Origin: Fischerella sp. CENA71
GTDB lineage: Bacteria; Cyanobacteriota; Cyanobacteriia; Cyanobacteriales; Nostocaceae
Direction: 5' to 3'
Assembly (NCBI GenBank): GCA_024239075.1
Contig: JANBVI010000057.1
Span: forward strand, 124,001-188,000
Length of the DNA: 64,000 nt
Position numbers and translations under genes: made by a program. This document shows positions 27,237 through 36,475 of this stretch, piece after piece; position 1 is the first letter of the stretch; each line of letters opens with the position of its first letter. The notes under the pieces are model-generated. The model worked only from the letters and a program-made list of their open reading frames with translations, made no database searches and was not told the DNA's origin.

Positions 27237-28831
27237 CAAAAACGCTATTTATTGGCTTAGATGGCGCGACTTTTACCGTGATCAATGAAATGATCCGCGA
27301 CCTACCGGATGTAGGTGTGACGATGCCTTTTTTGAAACAATTTATTGAAAAAGGTGCGCGGGCGAAATTGTTATCTACTCCCAATCCTTTGACCCCTCCA
27401 GCTTGGGTTTCGATTATGACAGGTCGCACGCCGGGAAATCACGGTGTTTATGATTTTATTCGTGCTGAAGAAAAAGCCGGGGACGTTTATTTTACGCTGT
27501 ATGATGCCAGAGATATTCGTACAGAAACTATTTGGGCGATCGCTAGTCGGCAAAATTGCACTGTTGTAGCTTTAAACTTTCCTTTCACTGCTCCACCTCT
27601 ACCGATTAATGGAGCTTTAGTACCAGGTTTTGTCCCGTGGAAACACTTACGCCGCAACACAACTCCACTAAATTTGTACGATCGCCTCAAGGAAATTCCA
27701 GATTTTGATCCCAAAGAATTAGCTTGGGACTTTGACCGTGAAAAACAAACTTTGGAGGTGATGACTGATGAGGATTTAGAAAACTGGGTTCGCTATCACA
27801 TCCCCCGCGATGAACAGTGGTTCCGAATCGCCGAGAAACTTCTCAAAGAAGATAATCCCGATTTGATGGCAGTATTGTTTGATGGTGTAGACAAACTCCA
27901 GCACCAAATCTGGATGTTTCTTGATCCTGCTTTGATAAACGCTAATCCTTCTCCTTGGGAAAAACGGATGCGGGAACTGTGTCTAGAGTATTTCCGCAAG
28001 TTAGATACTTATATTCAACGCTTGGTAGAACTTGCTGGTCCTGAAGCTCAAGTATTTATGGCTTCAGACCACGGCTTTACAGCCACAACAGAAGTAGTTC
28101 GCATCAATACCTTTCTGCACGAAAAAGGTTATCTCGTATGGAAGGAAACAGACGATTCCCAAGCGAGTAATAGACGTGAATCAAGTTGGTTTGCCAATCT
28201 AGATTGGGACAAAACTCTCGCATACTGTCGTACTCCCTCCAGCAACGGTATAACAATTCGTGTCGCTGAAAAACCAGGAAATCCAGGTATTCAGCCTTCA
28301 GAATACGAAGTCTTCCGAGAAAAATTAATTCGTGATTTGGAGAATTTTCGAGATCCAAATACAGGAGAAAGGATTATCCAAGCAATTCATAAACGGGAAG
28401 ATATTTATTCTGGTGCTGCTATGCATGAAGCACCTGACTTGACTTTAGTGCTACGCGACTATGGTTTTGTCTCCATCAAAAATTACGAACCTGCGGTTGA
28501 ACCACGCGAGACACCAGCAGGGACTCACCATCCTGAAGGTATTTTCTTAGCAGGAGGATATGGAATTAAATCTAACTATGAAGGAAACCGGCAAAATGTT
28601 GTAGATGTTCCAGCAGCCTTATTATATAGTCTTAATCTTCCTATTCCAGCAGATTTTGAAGGTTACGTACCTGAAGATTTCTTTACTGAATCTCATCTGA
28701 ATTTCAAACCAGTAAAAATTGGTGTGTCTACTGTTACAGATGAAGAAATAAACTTAGCAACAGATGATATTAGTGAAGATGAAAAACAACAAATTATTGC
28801 TCAACTACAAATGCTTGGCTATATGGAATAG
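27233..28831 (+). CDS. Alkaline-phosphatase-superfamily phosphohydrolase/transferase
   Basis: 532-aa member of the AP/nucleotide pyrophosphatase-phosphodiesterase superfamily. Metal ligands and nucleophile are visible: Asp10 in GLDGATF, Thr54 in NPLTPPAWVSIMTGR, Asp and His in FDGVDKLQH, the pair in MASDHGF, and His in AGTHHPEG. It has no signal peptide, so it should be cytoplasmic. Superfamily members hydrolyse or transfer phosphate, phosphodiester or sulfate groups. Because its ATG overlaps the ACP stop and it ends the synthase operon, a tailoring or head-group role on the lipid product is inferred; no substrate can be named. Confidence 0.82.
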   Translation: MTKTLFIGLDGATFTVINEMIRDLPDVGVTMPFLKQFIEKGARAKLLSTPNPLTPPAWVSIMTGRTPGNHGVYDFIRAEEKAGDVYFTLYDARDIRTETIWAIASRQNCTVVALNFPFTAPPLPINGALVPGFVPWKHLRRNTTPLNLYDRLKEIPDFDPKELAWDFDREKQTLEVMTDEDLENWVRYHIPRDEQWFRIAEKLLKEDNPDLMAVLFDGVDKLQHQIWMFLDPALINANPSPWEKRMRELCLEYFRKLDTYIQRLVELAGPEAQVFMASDHGFTATTEVVRINTFLHEKGYLVWKETDDSQASNRRESSWFANLDWDKTLAYCRTPSSNGITIRVAEKPGNPGIQPSEYEVFREKLIRDLENFRDPNTGERIIQAIHKREDIYSGAAMHEAPDLTLVLRDYGFVSIKNYEPAVEPRETPAGTHHPEGIFLAGGYGIKSNYEGNRQNVVDVPAALLYSLNLPIPADFEGYVPEDFFTESHLNFKPVKIGVSTVTDEEINLATDDISEDEKQQIIAQLQMLGYME

Positions 28832-29052
28832 AAAGTATTTTTAAATGAGATTGCTAAAGAATATAACAAATATTCTAATTTTAATTGCTACTAGAAAATT
28901 ACCAATGCAAAGGGGGGAAATCTTAATTTTCCCCATTAAGTGATCAATAAAATTTTAGAAACTAAATAATCTTGCTTTTAAGAGTATAGATACTAAAATA
29001 CACTTTTTGTTCACAAAAATATTAGGACTTTTGAACAAAAAATCTTCGGAAA

Positions 29053-31707
29053 ATGTATAAACCATTAGAAAATCGTTGGCGTCAAGATTTAGAAATTACA
29101 AGAATTCCTGAAGTAGGGCAAAAACCTGTATGTTATCAAGTTAAAGTTCCAGGTTCTGAGCAAATTTTTGAATTCGGGTTAGAAGAATATTTTCTCTGTC
29201 AATCAATGAATGGAGTAGTTACTCCTACGGAAATTGTAGAAAAATTTAAATCGCGTTTTCATGTGCTGATTACTGAGACAGATTTTTTGCAATTTACTCA
29301 TCAAATAGCAGAATTTAATCTGCTCGAATCATTTACAAATACAGAAAATATACAAAATGGTTTACAGCCAAAATTACCATTACCAGATATCAGAGGTCAA
29401 GAATCTGCAAGAACATCATCTAATTTTAAATTTTATAACAGAGAAAAGAAAAATAAAAAAGAACAAATTTATTTATGGTATGCTGACCATCCTCATCATT
29501 TTTTTGCAATACTGAAAAATATTTTTCAACCTTTCGGCATATTCTTCAAAATATTAATTTGGGGATTAATACCTGGTATTCCTATAGCTTTTTTAACTTT
29601 ATTTCATAATCAATTTGATTTTTGGTATGACTATCTTGATGTCAGCAAGTCATGGTCTTATTTAGCAACTTATATATTTAATCTTATTTTTGCATCCCTA
29701 ACAGCTAAGGTAGCTCAGGGTGTTATTTTTACATCTTATGGTGGCACAGTTCGCAAATTTGGTTTGGTTCTCGCTGGTGGATTTTTACCCCGCTTTTATA
29801 TTGACAGAGAGGCTATTTGGCAACTACAACGACCTAAACAGCTGTGGACATTAGCAACTCCTGTAATCGCTAGACCTGTTTTATTTGTTTGGAGCATTTT
29901 GATATGGTACTTTCATCGTGAAACAGGAACACAATTAAGCAACTATGCACTTCTGCTCGCTCATGCTAGCTTTATAGATTTTTTACTAGACGCAAGCCCT
30001 CTTTGGCCTTCTGATGGTTATGTATGGACGACTGCTTATTTTCGCCTACCACCTGATTTATTTCAAAGGTCTTTTTTAATTTGGCAGATGCTTCTTAACC
30101 GTCGTCCTTTACCTAAATCATTATCTCATAAACAAAAATTAGGACTGCAACTATTTTTTATCGCAGCAGTAATTTTTACATTATTAATGCTCTTTACTAT
30201 TATCTCTTCTACTGCCTATGGTTTAGCAGCAAACTTTTCAGGTCTTTTCGGTAATGGTACAGGTTATATAATTTTGTTCGCCTTGTTGGTGCTAGCTTTA
30301 CGCCAACCAGTATCTAGACTTTTCAAAAATAAAAATAATTCACTAACAAAACATATGGTGACATCAGCAAAAGAATCAGCATATCCAAATGCAAAAATCA
30401 GTAAATCTTGGTTTAGTACGGTTTTAAAAGGACTAACTATGGTTGGTGGTGGTGTAGTTCTTTTATTACCATATCCTTACCGTTCTGGTGGTCAAATTAA
30501 ATTAACAACTTCCAAACAACAGCAAATGCAAGCTGAAGTGGATGGAAAAATTACACGAGTTTTTTTCAAGGGTGGTGATGGTACTTGGGTAAAAGCTGGA
30601 ACTGTAGTTGCAGTGATGGAATCTCCGGAAGTAAACAATGAATTTTCTAAAACACAAGAGCAGATAAATTCTCGACAAGCTGATTTAAGAAAACAACAAG
30701 CTGAATTGAGTCAATTGCTATCTACTCCTAAAAAAGAAGATGTAGATTTAGCTCAACAGCAAGTGGAAGTTGCAAAACAACAAATGGAAACTTCTAAACA
30801 AAAAGTCAAAGTAGCAGAACAACAAATAGAAGTATCTAGAAAATCACTGCGGACTGCTATTAGTAAATCAGAATTTAGCATTCGCGAAGCTGAGAGATTT
30901 AAGTATTTGTTACAACAAGGTGCTTATTCTCAACAACAATATGAAGATGCTGATAGGCGTGCTACGACAGAAATTAACACATCTGAAGAAATTAAACAGG
31001 ATATAGAAAAAGCAAAACAAAGTTTACAAGAAGCCAAAGAAGATGTGTTAGTAAAATTACAAAATGTCAGGCAAGCAGAGGCTAATTTAAAGCTAGTCAA
31101 AAGTGGACCATACCCACAAGAAATTGAAGCTGCTCGTGAGGAATTAGTAGCGACAAATGCAGAAATTCAACGCCTCAGACAAGAACTCAAATATCTCAAT
31201 AATAAGATGAGACGTACGATATTAAAAATGCCATTTGATGGATATATCGCAACTTCGGAATTACAACAAAAAGTGGGTAGGTATCTGGAGCAAGGTGATA
31301 CATTTGCGACTGTAGAAAACTCTCGTAATATTTATGGAGAACTCCAAATACCCGAATATGAACTAAGCGAAATCATATCTAATGGGAAGGTTGAAGTTAA
31401 ATTATCTGCATATCCAAATGAACCTTTAATAGGCCGTATAGTTTCAATTCAACCTGTGACAACAACTGATGACTCATTGAACAAAACTTCTACTAGTGCA
31501 GAATCAGGTAAAACAGTAGAATCTTCAAATTCGCATTCTGGTCAAGTTGTCAAGGTAGTGGTAGAGATTCCCAAAACTGACAAGCTATTAAAATCTGGGA
31601 TGTCTGGATACGCAAAAATTGAGGGTAAAACTATGCCAGTCATCCTCGCTTTTACTCGTCCAATTGTGCGATTTATCCAAATTGAAATGTGGTCATGGAT
31701 ACCTTAA
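29053..31707 (+). CDS. PqqD-like / inactive M50-like / HlyD fusion membrane protein
   Basis: 884 aa. Residues 30-85 resemble a PqqD-type peptide-binding domain. Residues 145-440 contain several membrane spans laid out like an M50 site-2 protease, but the zinc motif HExxH is replaced by AKVAQ in ASLTAKVAQGVIFTSYGG; the later DGY is kept. From about 490 on an HlyD/RND adaptor follows: lipoyl-like half-motifs around GGDGTWVKAGTVVAVMES and DGYIATSELQQ, a long Gln-rich coiled coil (530-710) and a beta-barrel end. It is probably a transport or assembly adaptor rather than a protease. Two small genes follow on the same strand. Confidence 0.75.
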   Translation: MYKPLENRWRQDLEITRIPEVGQKPVCYQVKVPGSEQIFEFGLEEYFLCQSMNGVVTPTEIVEKFKSRFHVLITETDFLQFTHQIAEFNLLESFTNTENIQNGLQPKLPLPDIRGQESARTSSNFKFYNREKKNKKEQIYLWYADHPHHFFAILKNIFQPFGIFFKILIWGLIPGIPIAFLTLFHNQFDFWYDYLDVSKSWSYLATYIFNLIFASLTAKVAQGVIFTSYGGTVRKFGLVLAGGFLPRFYIDREAIWQLQRPKQLWTLATPVIARPVLFVWSILIWYFHRETGTQLSNYALLLAHASFIDFLLDASPLWPSDGYVWTTAYFRLPPDLFQRSFLIWQMLLNRRPLPKSLSHKQKLGLQLFFIAAVIFTLLMLFTIISSTAYGLAANFSGLFGNGTGYIILFALLVLALRQPVSRLFKNKNNSLTKHMVTSAKESAYPNAKISKSWFSTVLKGLTMVGGGVVLLLPYPYRSGGQIKLTTSKQQQMQAEVDGKITRVFFKGGDGTWVKAGTVVAVMESPEVNNEFSKTQEQINSRQADLRKQQAELSQLLSTPKKEDVDLAQQQVEVAKQQMETSKQKVKVAEQQIEVSRKSLRTAISKSEFSIREAERFKYLLQQGAYSQQQYEDADRRATTEINTSEEIKQDIEKAKQSLQEAKEDVLVKLQNVRQAEANLKLVKSGPYPQEIEAAREELVATNAEIQRLRQELKYLNNKMRRTILKMPFDGYIATSELQQKVGRYLEQGDTFATVENSRNIYGELQIPEYELSEIISNGKVEVKLSAYPNEPLIGRIVSIQPVTTTDDSLNKTSTSAESGKTVESSNSHSGQVVKVVVEIPKTDKLLKSGMSGYAKIEGKTMPVILAFTRPIVRFIQIEMWSWIP

Positions 31708-31769
31708 GTTTTATTTGAATTTAAAGTTTATTTCTAGAAATTCAGGTAAATAAAATTTCGGAGGTAGCT

Positions 31770-32291
31770 ATGAATATCGAGCGAATTTATGGTTCGAGTA
31801 GCTTGCAAGAGATTAAGCAGCGACAACAACAAATGGAATATCGTAGGCTCTGGCTGAAAACATTAATCGATGAAACTCAATTAGAAATTGAAGCACTTCC
31901 GCATCTCAAAGAGCAAATAACTCAAGAAAATCAAACTTCTACTTCTGTGTCTAAAATTTTAGGATTTATCAAAGGAATAATATCGAATTCTGAAGCAGAG
32001 GTGATAGAGGAAAACAACAGTGTTTATCATCGAGGCACTATGCTGAAATTTATTGATGGACTATCTGATTTTGCTCTGGAAGCAAACCTGAACCTCACAA
32101 CATTAGCAGATATTGAAAAACGCGAAGAAAAACTTAATTACCGTGTATCTTGGTTGAAACATTTATTAAAAATCACAGAAAGAGAATTAAATTTAATTTC
32201 TATGACGCAGGAAGAAGAACAAAATAATGACAATAATATCACTGAGATTAGTGATAGCTCAAAAACAATATTGAAAATGCTGAATTCCTAA
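31770..32291 (+). CDS. Hypothetical protein with internal duplication
   Basis: 173-aa charged, helical cytosolic protein that I cannot assign. Residues 11-40 and 111-140 align at an offset of exactly 100, sharing the pattern Yrx-WLK-xLhxxTxxEh (YRRLWLKTLIDET and YRVSWLKHLLKIT). Each half is probably a helical hairpin. A strong ribosome binding site (GGAGG) precedes the ATG. Sitting 62 bp after the pseudo-M50-HlyD gene, it may be its partner. Confidence 0.7.
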   Translation: MNIERIYGSSSLQEIKQRQQQMEYRRLWLKTLIDETQLEIEALPHLKEQITQENQTSTSVSKILGFIKGIISNSEAEVIEENNSVYHRGTMLKFIDGLSDFALEANLNLTTLADIEKREEKLNYRVSWLKHLLKITERELNLISMTQEEEQNNDNNITEISDSSKTILKMLNS

Positions 32292-32388
32292 TATGAAATT
32301 ATAGTTTTTTATACACAGAGTGACAAGATATATGCATAAATGAATAAAAAATTGCCAATGTTTTATCTATTGGATTAAGGAAGTTAAT

Positions 32389-33576
32389 GTGAAGAATAAA
32401 ATTTTAATCAAAGTGCCAATAACTCAATGTTTTGTCCTATTAGTGCCAATCGTTTTATTAATATTCCCGACTCTGACTGCTTGTTCTTCTAAATTGAATA
32501 ATAATCACGTGTTTGCTCAATCTTCGTCAACCTCACAAATAGCATCTACATACACATCTAATCAGCCTTCTTATAATGTGGCGATCGCAGATAACCTAAT
32601 ACTCAGAGATTTACGGCGTCAGCGTCAAATACCCATCAAAGTTTCTTACCCACAAGCACAAGGCAAGTTTCCTATAATTATCTTTTCTCATGGAACCGGA
32701 GCCTCCAAAGATGATTACGCTGCTTTAACCAGTTTTTGGGCTAGTAAAGGATATATCTGCATTCAACCCACTCATGCGGATTCTATTGCTTTGAAAAAGC
32801 AACAAGGAGAATCTACCAACTTAAACGAAGCTGTTCGCGAAATTCTCACCGATTCCCAAGGATGGAAAGATCGCGCTGCGGATATATCTTTTATTATTCG
32901 TGCTTTGAACAGACTGGAGCTGAAAGTACCTGAGTTGAAAGGTAAGATGGATGACCAACGTATTGGTGTTGGTGGTCATTCCTATGGCGCTTATACTGCT
33001 CAGTTGATTGGTGGAGCTACCATTGATATCCCAGGAGGAGCGAAAGGTCAAAGTTTTACAGATCCCCAAGTACAGGCAATTTTGTTACTGTCTCCCCAAG
33101 GAAGCGGTCAGCAGGGACTGAATCGCAACTCTTGGACAAATCTCAAGCTACCAATGATGATGATGACTGGTTCTAGAGACAGAGGCGCTCAAGGACAGGG
33201 GCCAGAATGGAAGGAGGAACCATTTAGATATTCTCCTGCGGGTGATAAATATCTTGTTTTTATAGAAGGAGCTACCCATTTTTCCTTTAGTGGTAGACTC
33301 GCTCAAGGCGGGGGTGAAGCTCAAACTCAAGCTCAAAGGCGACCCGGTTGGAGATTACGAGAACGCTTCGGTGGTGGACAAGGTGATGGTTTGGGGGTTC
33401 GCAGACGCTTTGGTGGCGCTCAACAACAGGAAGAAAATATCTTCAATTATGTGAAAGTTGCTAGTGTGAGTTTTTGGGATGCTTATTTGAAACAAGATAC
33501 TCAAGCTAAAAATTACCTCAAATCTGATGGATTGAAGACTGATAGTAATGGTGATGTCTCCATTTCTTCTAAGTAA
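32389..33576 (+). CDS. Alpha/beta-hydrolase lipoprotein
   Basis: 395-aa predicted lipoprotein. A hydrophobic signal ends in a lipobox (PTLTAC, Cys32). The hydrolase body carries an oxyanion-region motif IIIFSHGTGASKDDY, a nucleophile elbow GGHSYGAYTAQ, and a late His in GATHFSF. It resembles PAF-acetylhydrolase/dienelactone-like enzymes acting on esters outside the cytoplasm. After the His there is a Gly/Gln/Arg-rich insert of about 45 residues (AQGGGEAQTQAQRRPG, then repeated RRFGG-like units) that looks like expanded low-complexity sequence. It starts at GTG with AAGGAAG upstream. Confidence 0.78.
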   Translation: MKNKILIKVPITQCFVLLVPIVLLIFPTLTACSSKLNNNHVFAQSSSTSQIASTYTSNQPSYNVAIADNLILRDLRRQRQIPIKVSYPQAQGKFPIIIFSHGTGASKDDYAALTSFWASKGYICIQPTHADSIALKKQQGESTNLNEAVREILTDSQGWKDRAADISFIIRALNRLELKVPELKGKMDDQRIGVGGHSYGAYTAQLIGGATIDIPGGAKGQSFTDPQVQAILLLSPQGSGQQGLNRNSWTNLKLPMMMMTGSRDRGAQGQGPEWKEEPFRYSPAGDKYLVFIEGATHFSFSGRLAQGGGEAQTQAQRRPGWRLRERFGGGQGDGLGVRRRFGGAQQQEENIFNYVKVASVSFWDAYLKQDTQAKNYLKSDGLKTDSNGDVSISSK

Positions 33577-33738
33577 TGTTACTATAGGATCATATGGTGA
33601 CGTTATTTGCTTGATAAATACCTTGTCACAGCATTAACACACCAGCAACAAACTATTGGCACACCAGGGTGATATTACTTGTATTTGATTAAGTGCGATC
33701 GCACGGTTCAAATACATAATTATTTTTCGTAAAAATAA

Positions 33739-33773
33739 ATCTCTCCTGTATATTTCCAGGAGAGAATTTTTTT
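33739..33773 (+). terminator. Rho-independent terminator
   Basis: CTCTCCTG and CAGGAGAG form a perfect 8-bp stem followed by AATTTTTTTA. It ends the transcript of the hydrolase lipoprotein gene, perhaps of the whole 29053-33576 group. Confidence 0.88.
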
Positions 33774-34325
33774 ATCTTAAATTTTTAGTGAGGACTTTAG
33801 TCCCCATAATAAGGGCTAGAGCCACCCATAGCGTTTTTTTTTAAAAATTTAGACAAATTTGAGTTTATTGTCAGGAAATTAGGTTATTAATCAACAATTA
33901 TTCAGAAATACTTATAACTCTTGCAAGGGTTTCATATTTAGATATTAATTAGCAAAAATAGCCGATATGAGGCTTTTTTTATCATTTATTTTACTTGCAA
34001 AAATATTGCTCATTCTATATATAGTCCCTAAAAATTATTTAATTGTTAAGAATTATTTAGAAATTCTTATAAAAAAATATTGCCACTCATTGAGGTAATT
34101 GTTAAAGTGTGTATTGGCAATAAAATTGGTAATCCTAGTAACAATCACAGGAGTAAACTATGAGCCATATCCATTCTGCCGATCGCGTCAAGAATTAATT
34201 TTCGGCTTTGGATTTTTAGCAATTCAAGAATTAACTTTGTCTTACCCTGTACCGTGATGCAGAAAAGTTGTGAAGGAATCCTATGGTCCAGGTGCAATAA
34301 GACTAGAATTTGGAGGATGAAATCC
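33774..34325. other. Spacer with a possible 12-codon leader ORF
   Basis: AT-rich. At 34158-34196 an ATG with an excellent ribosome binding site (AGGAG, 6-nt spacing) reads MSHIHSADRVKN then stop. A near-direct repeat, CAAGAATTAA, lies at the end of this ORF and 40 nt later. It may be a leader peptide or a truncated gene start. Confidence 0.35.
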
Positions 34326-35201
34326 ATGAATATTCAAGGTAAGGTTGCTCTGATTACTGGAGCTTCCCGTGGTATTGGACGTGCAATTGCTTTGGAATTA
34401 GCGCAAAAAGGCATGAAACGGCTGATTTTAGTGGCACGCGATCGCCAAAAGTTAGCAGAGGTTGCTCAAGAAATCGAAGCAATAGGTGCAGAAGCCATAA
34501 TCATGGCGTTAGATTTGACGAAACCAATCTTTGTCAATGTTGCTATTGCACAACTTTGGCGTAGTTATGGCCCGATTCACTTGCTGGTAAATTGTGCAGG
34601 TGTAGCCTACCAAAACTCGTTTTTGCAATCGAAATTACCCCAAGTTCAAGAGGAACTTTCTCTCAATTTATTGGGGACTTATACCCTGACTCATATGATG
34701 GCCAGACGTATGGCAAATCGAGAAGAAGGAACAATAGTTAATGTCTCCAGCTTGATGGGGAAAGTCGCTGCACCGACGATGGCGACTTACTCAGCTACTA
34801 AGTTTGCACTTTTAGGCTTCACCCAAGCTTTACGCCGCGAACTTGCTCAATACAAGATCCGAGTCATAGCATTACTACCAACTCTGACAGATACCGACAT
34901 GGTGCGCGATTTAGAGTTATTTCAGTGGATAATGCCGATGACTCCTGAACAAGTAGCTCAAGCATTTGTATGTGGATTACAAAAAGACTCATCGGAAATT
35001 TTGGTTGGATGGCAAAGCTATCTAGCTGTTTGGTGTCAGCGTTTTGCTCCTTGGTTGCTGGAGATAATTTTACAAATCTCAACGCCTAAAGTTCAAGGTT
35101 CAAGAAAACAAAAAGCTGAAAAGCAAAATATATTCAGGCTGAAAATGAATTCGTCACCAGACTTTTCAAATTTTGCCAATAGTTTTGCAAAACTTAGATA
35201 A
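34326..35201 (+). CDS. Short-chain dehydrogenase/reductase
   Basis: 291-aa NAD(P)-dependent SDR. The cofactor loop TGASRGIGRAIA, the NCAG stretch (LVNCAGVA), and the catalytic Ser/Tyr/Lys (NVSSLMGK, then YSATK) are all present. GGAGG at 34312 is 9 nt before the ATG at 34326, which sets the start. The C-terminal 60 residues carry a hydrophobic stretch (WCQRFAPWLLEIILQIS) and a basic tail, suggesting membrane association. It could act on the product of the upstream lipid synthase, but a terminator separates them. It is not HetN: no RGSGR motif is present. Confidence 0.88.
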   Translation: MNIQGKVALITGASRGIGRAIALELAQKGMKRLILVARDRQKLAEVAQEIEAIGAEAIIMALDLTKPIFVNVAIAQLWRSYGPIHLLVNCAGVAYQNSFLQSKLPQVQEELSLNLLGTYTLTHMMARRMANREEGTIVNVSSLMGKVAAPTMATYSATKFALLGFTQALRRELAQYKIRVIALLPTLTDTDMVRDLELFQWIMPMTPEQVAQAFVCGLQKDSSEILVGWQSYLAVWCQRFAPWLLEIILQISTPKVQGSRKQKAEKQNIFRLKMNSSPDFSNFANSFAKLR

Positions 35202-35207
35202 ATATTA

Positions 35208-35258
35208 GGCGTTGCATATTTGGGCTGTTCATTCTTGATCCCTAGTTTGTGCAACGCC
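35208..35258. repeat. Inverted repeat between convergent SDR and kinase genes
   Basis: GGCGTTGCA and TGCAACGCC flank a 33-nt loop. It is located where both transcripts would end. Confidence 0.55.
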
Positions 35259-35275
35259 GGATTCTAAGCTAGCTA

Positions 35276-36475
35276 TCACAAAAAAGATGTCACAAACGCG
35301 ATCGCAGCTGTCCACAACATAATACTAAAAGGTGCGCCAATCAGTACTCCAGCGATCGCCCAACCTCTTTGATGTTCTTTGAAGTGTTGGATACTGCGCC
35401 AACGTCTGCTTTTCCAAGCCCACTCATTAGCTTTAGCACCAAGGATAATTGTCATTATCCAACCAATTGATGGGAAAAAACATAACAATCCTACCCAAAC
35501 TTTATTACTCCATAACCACAACCAAGGCATTAAAAATGCACCCCAATTCCAACCAAGAATTTCATCAGGGACTTGCTCTTTTGTATTATTAATACCGCAC
35601 CCTGAATTATTTATCGCTTCTGTACGTGCTAATCCCACTCCATTATTTTTCACCGACTGATGCAAAATCTGACCAGATTTTAAATAATCTAGCGCTTGTC
35701 TAGCAGTAGTAAACCTTTGTTCTGGTACTGGTTCTATCATCTTTTGCAACCAACAGACAAAACTGCGGCTAGCAGTAACTCGATCAGCAAATTGAATTCG
35801 CAGATCCGATTGAGGTAATTCAGCTGGAGGAGTACCCGTCAATAAATGAATTAAAGTTGCTCCTAATGCATAAAGATCAGATGCAGGGATCGCCCTTCCT
35901 CCATACTGTTCCATTGGTGCGTAACCGTAAGTTCCGACTATGGTGAAGGTAACTCCTTCTTTGGCTGCTTTATCTTGAACTGCACCAAAATCAACTAAAT
36001 AAATGTGATTATCTTCTCCCCAAATTAAATTACTCGGTTTAATATCACGATGTAGCACTGGTGGATTTAACTCATGCAAGATTATGAGAATCTTTAAAAC
36101 CTCAACAGCAATCTTGCGGACTTGCTTTTCTGTAAATCTTTGTCTGTGAGCAAGTTTTTCTTTAAGAGACTCGCCGGGAATATATTTTTGTACCAAGCCA
36201 AACCAAAGTGTACGGTCATCGATACAAAAATAATCAATATATTGGGGAATCCGAGGGTAATGAAGATGTTGAAGAATTTGGGCTTCTCGCTCAAACAGTT
36301 TAAGATCATCCCACTGCACATTACCACCGAAGGCCAGGAGTTTGACGATCACTTGCGAGTTTTCCTGAGCAGAAAGTTGTAAATCAGTTGCTAACCAAGT
36401 TTGGCGAACTCCATTATTACCTAGTTGACGTTGGAGTTGGTAACGATTCTGTAAGATTTGTTCTACTTGCAGCAT
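35276..36475 (-). CDS. Membrane-anchored Ser/Thr protein kinase
   Basis: Hanks-type kinase, 399 aa. The kinase domain (about 10-265) has the catalytic loop VLHRDIKPSNLIW and the DFG motif VDFGAVQ; the glycine loop is degenerate (LGNNGVRQTW), with the ATP-binding Lys in VIVKLL. The C-terminal 100 residues hold two to three hydrophobic segments (GAFLMPWLWLWS, VGLLCFFPSIGWIMTIILGA, GVLIGAPFSIMLWTAAIAFV), so the kinase is probably bound to the inner membrane. The target is unknown. Confidence 0.85.
   Translation of the reverse strand: MLQVEQILQNRYQLQRQLGNNGVRQTWLATDLQLSAQENSQVIVKLLAFGGNVQWDDLKLFEREAQILQHLHYPRIPQYIDYFCIDDRTLWFGLVQKYIPGESLKEKLAHRQRFTEKQVRKIAVEVLKILIILHELNPPVLHRDIKPSNLIWGEDNHIYLVDFGAVQDKAAKEGVTFTIVGTYGYAPMEQYGGRAIPASDLYALGATLIHLLTGTPPAELPQSDLRIQFADRVTASRSFVCWLQKMIEPVPEQRFTTARQALDYLKSGQILHQSVKNNGVGLARTEAINNSGCGINNTKEQVPDEILGWNWGAFLMPWLWLWSNKVWVGLLCFFPSIGWIMTIILGAKANEWAWKSRRWRSIQHFKEHQRGWAIAGVLIGAPFSIMLWTAAIAFVTSFL

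Noticed and set aside
13148-28831. Calling the synthase genes hglE/hglD/hglC
   Set aside because: N-terminal NPD domains, fused PPTase-like domain and AP-superfamily enzyme do not match the Hgl cluster as I know it; product identity would be guesswork.
29053-31707. Active M50 site-2 protease
   Set aside because: The zinc-binding HExxH is replaced by AKVAQ.
34326-35201. SDR as HetN, given the nearby glycolipid-like synthase
   Set aside because: No RGSGR motif exists in the protein; only GASRGIGRAIA in the cofactor loop, which is a general SDR feature.
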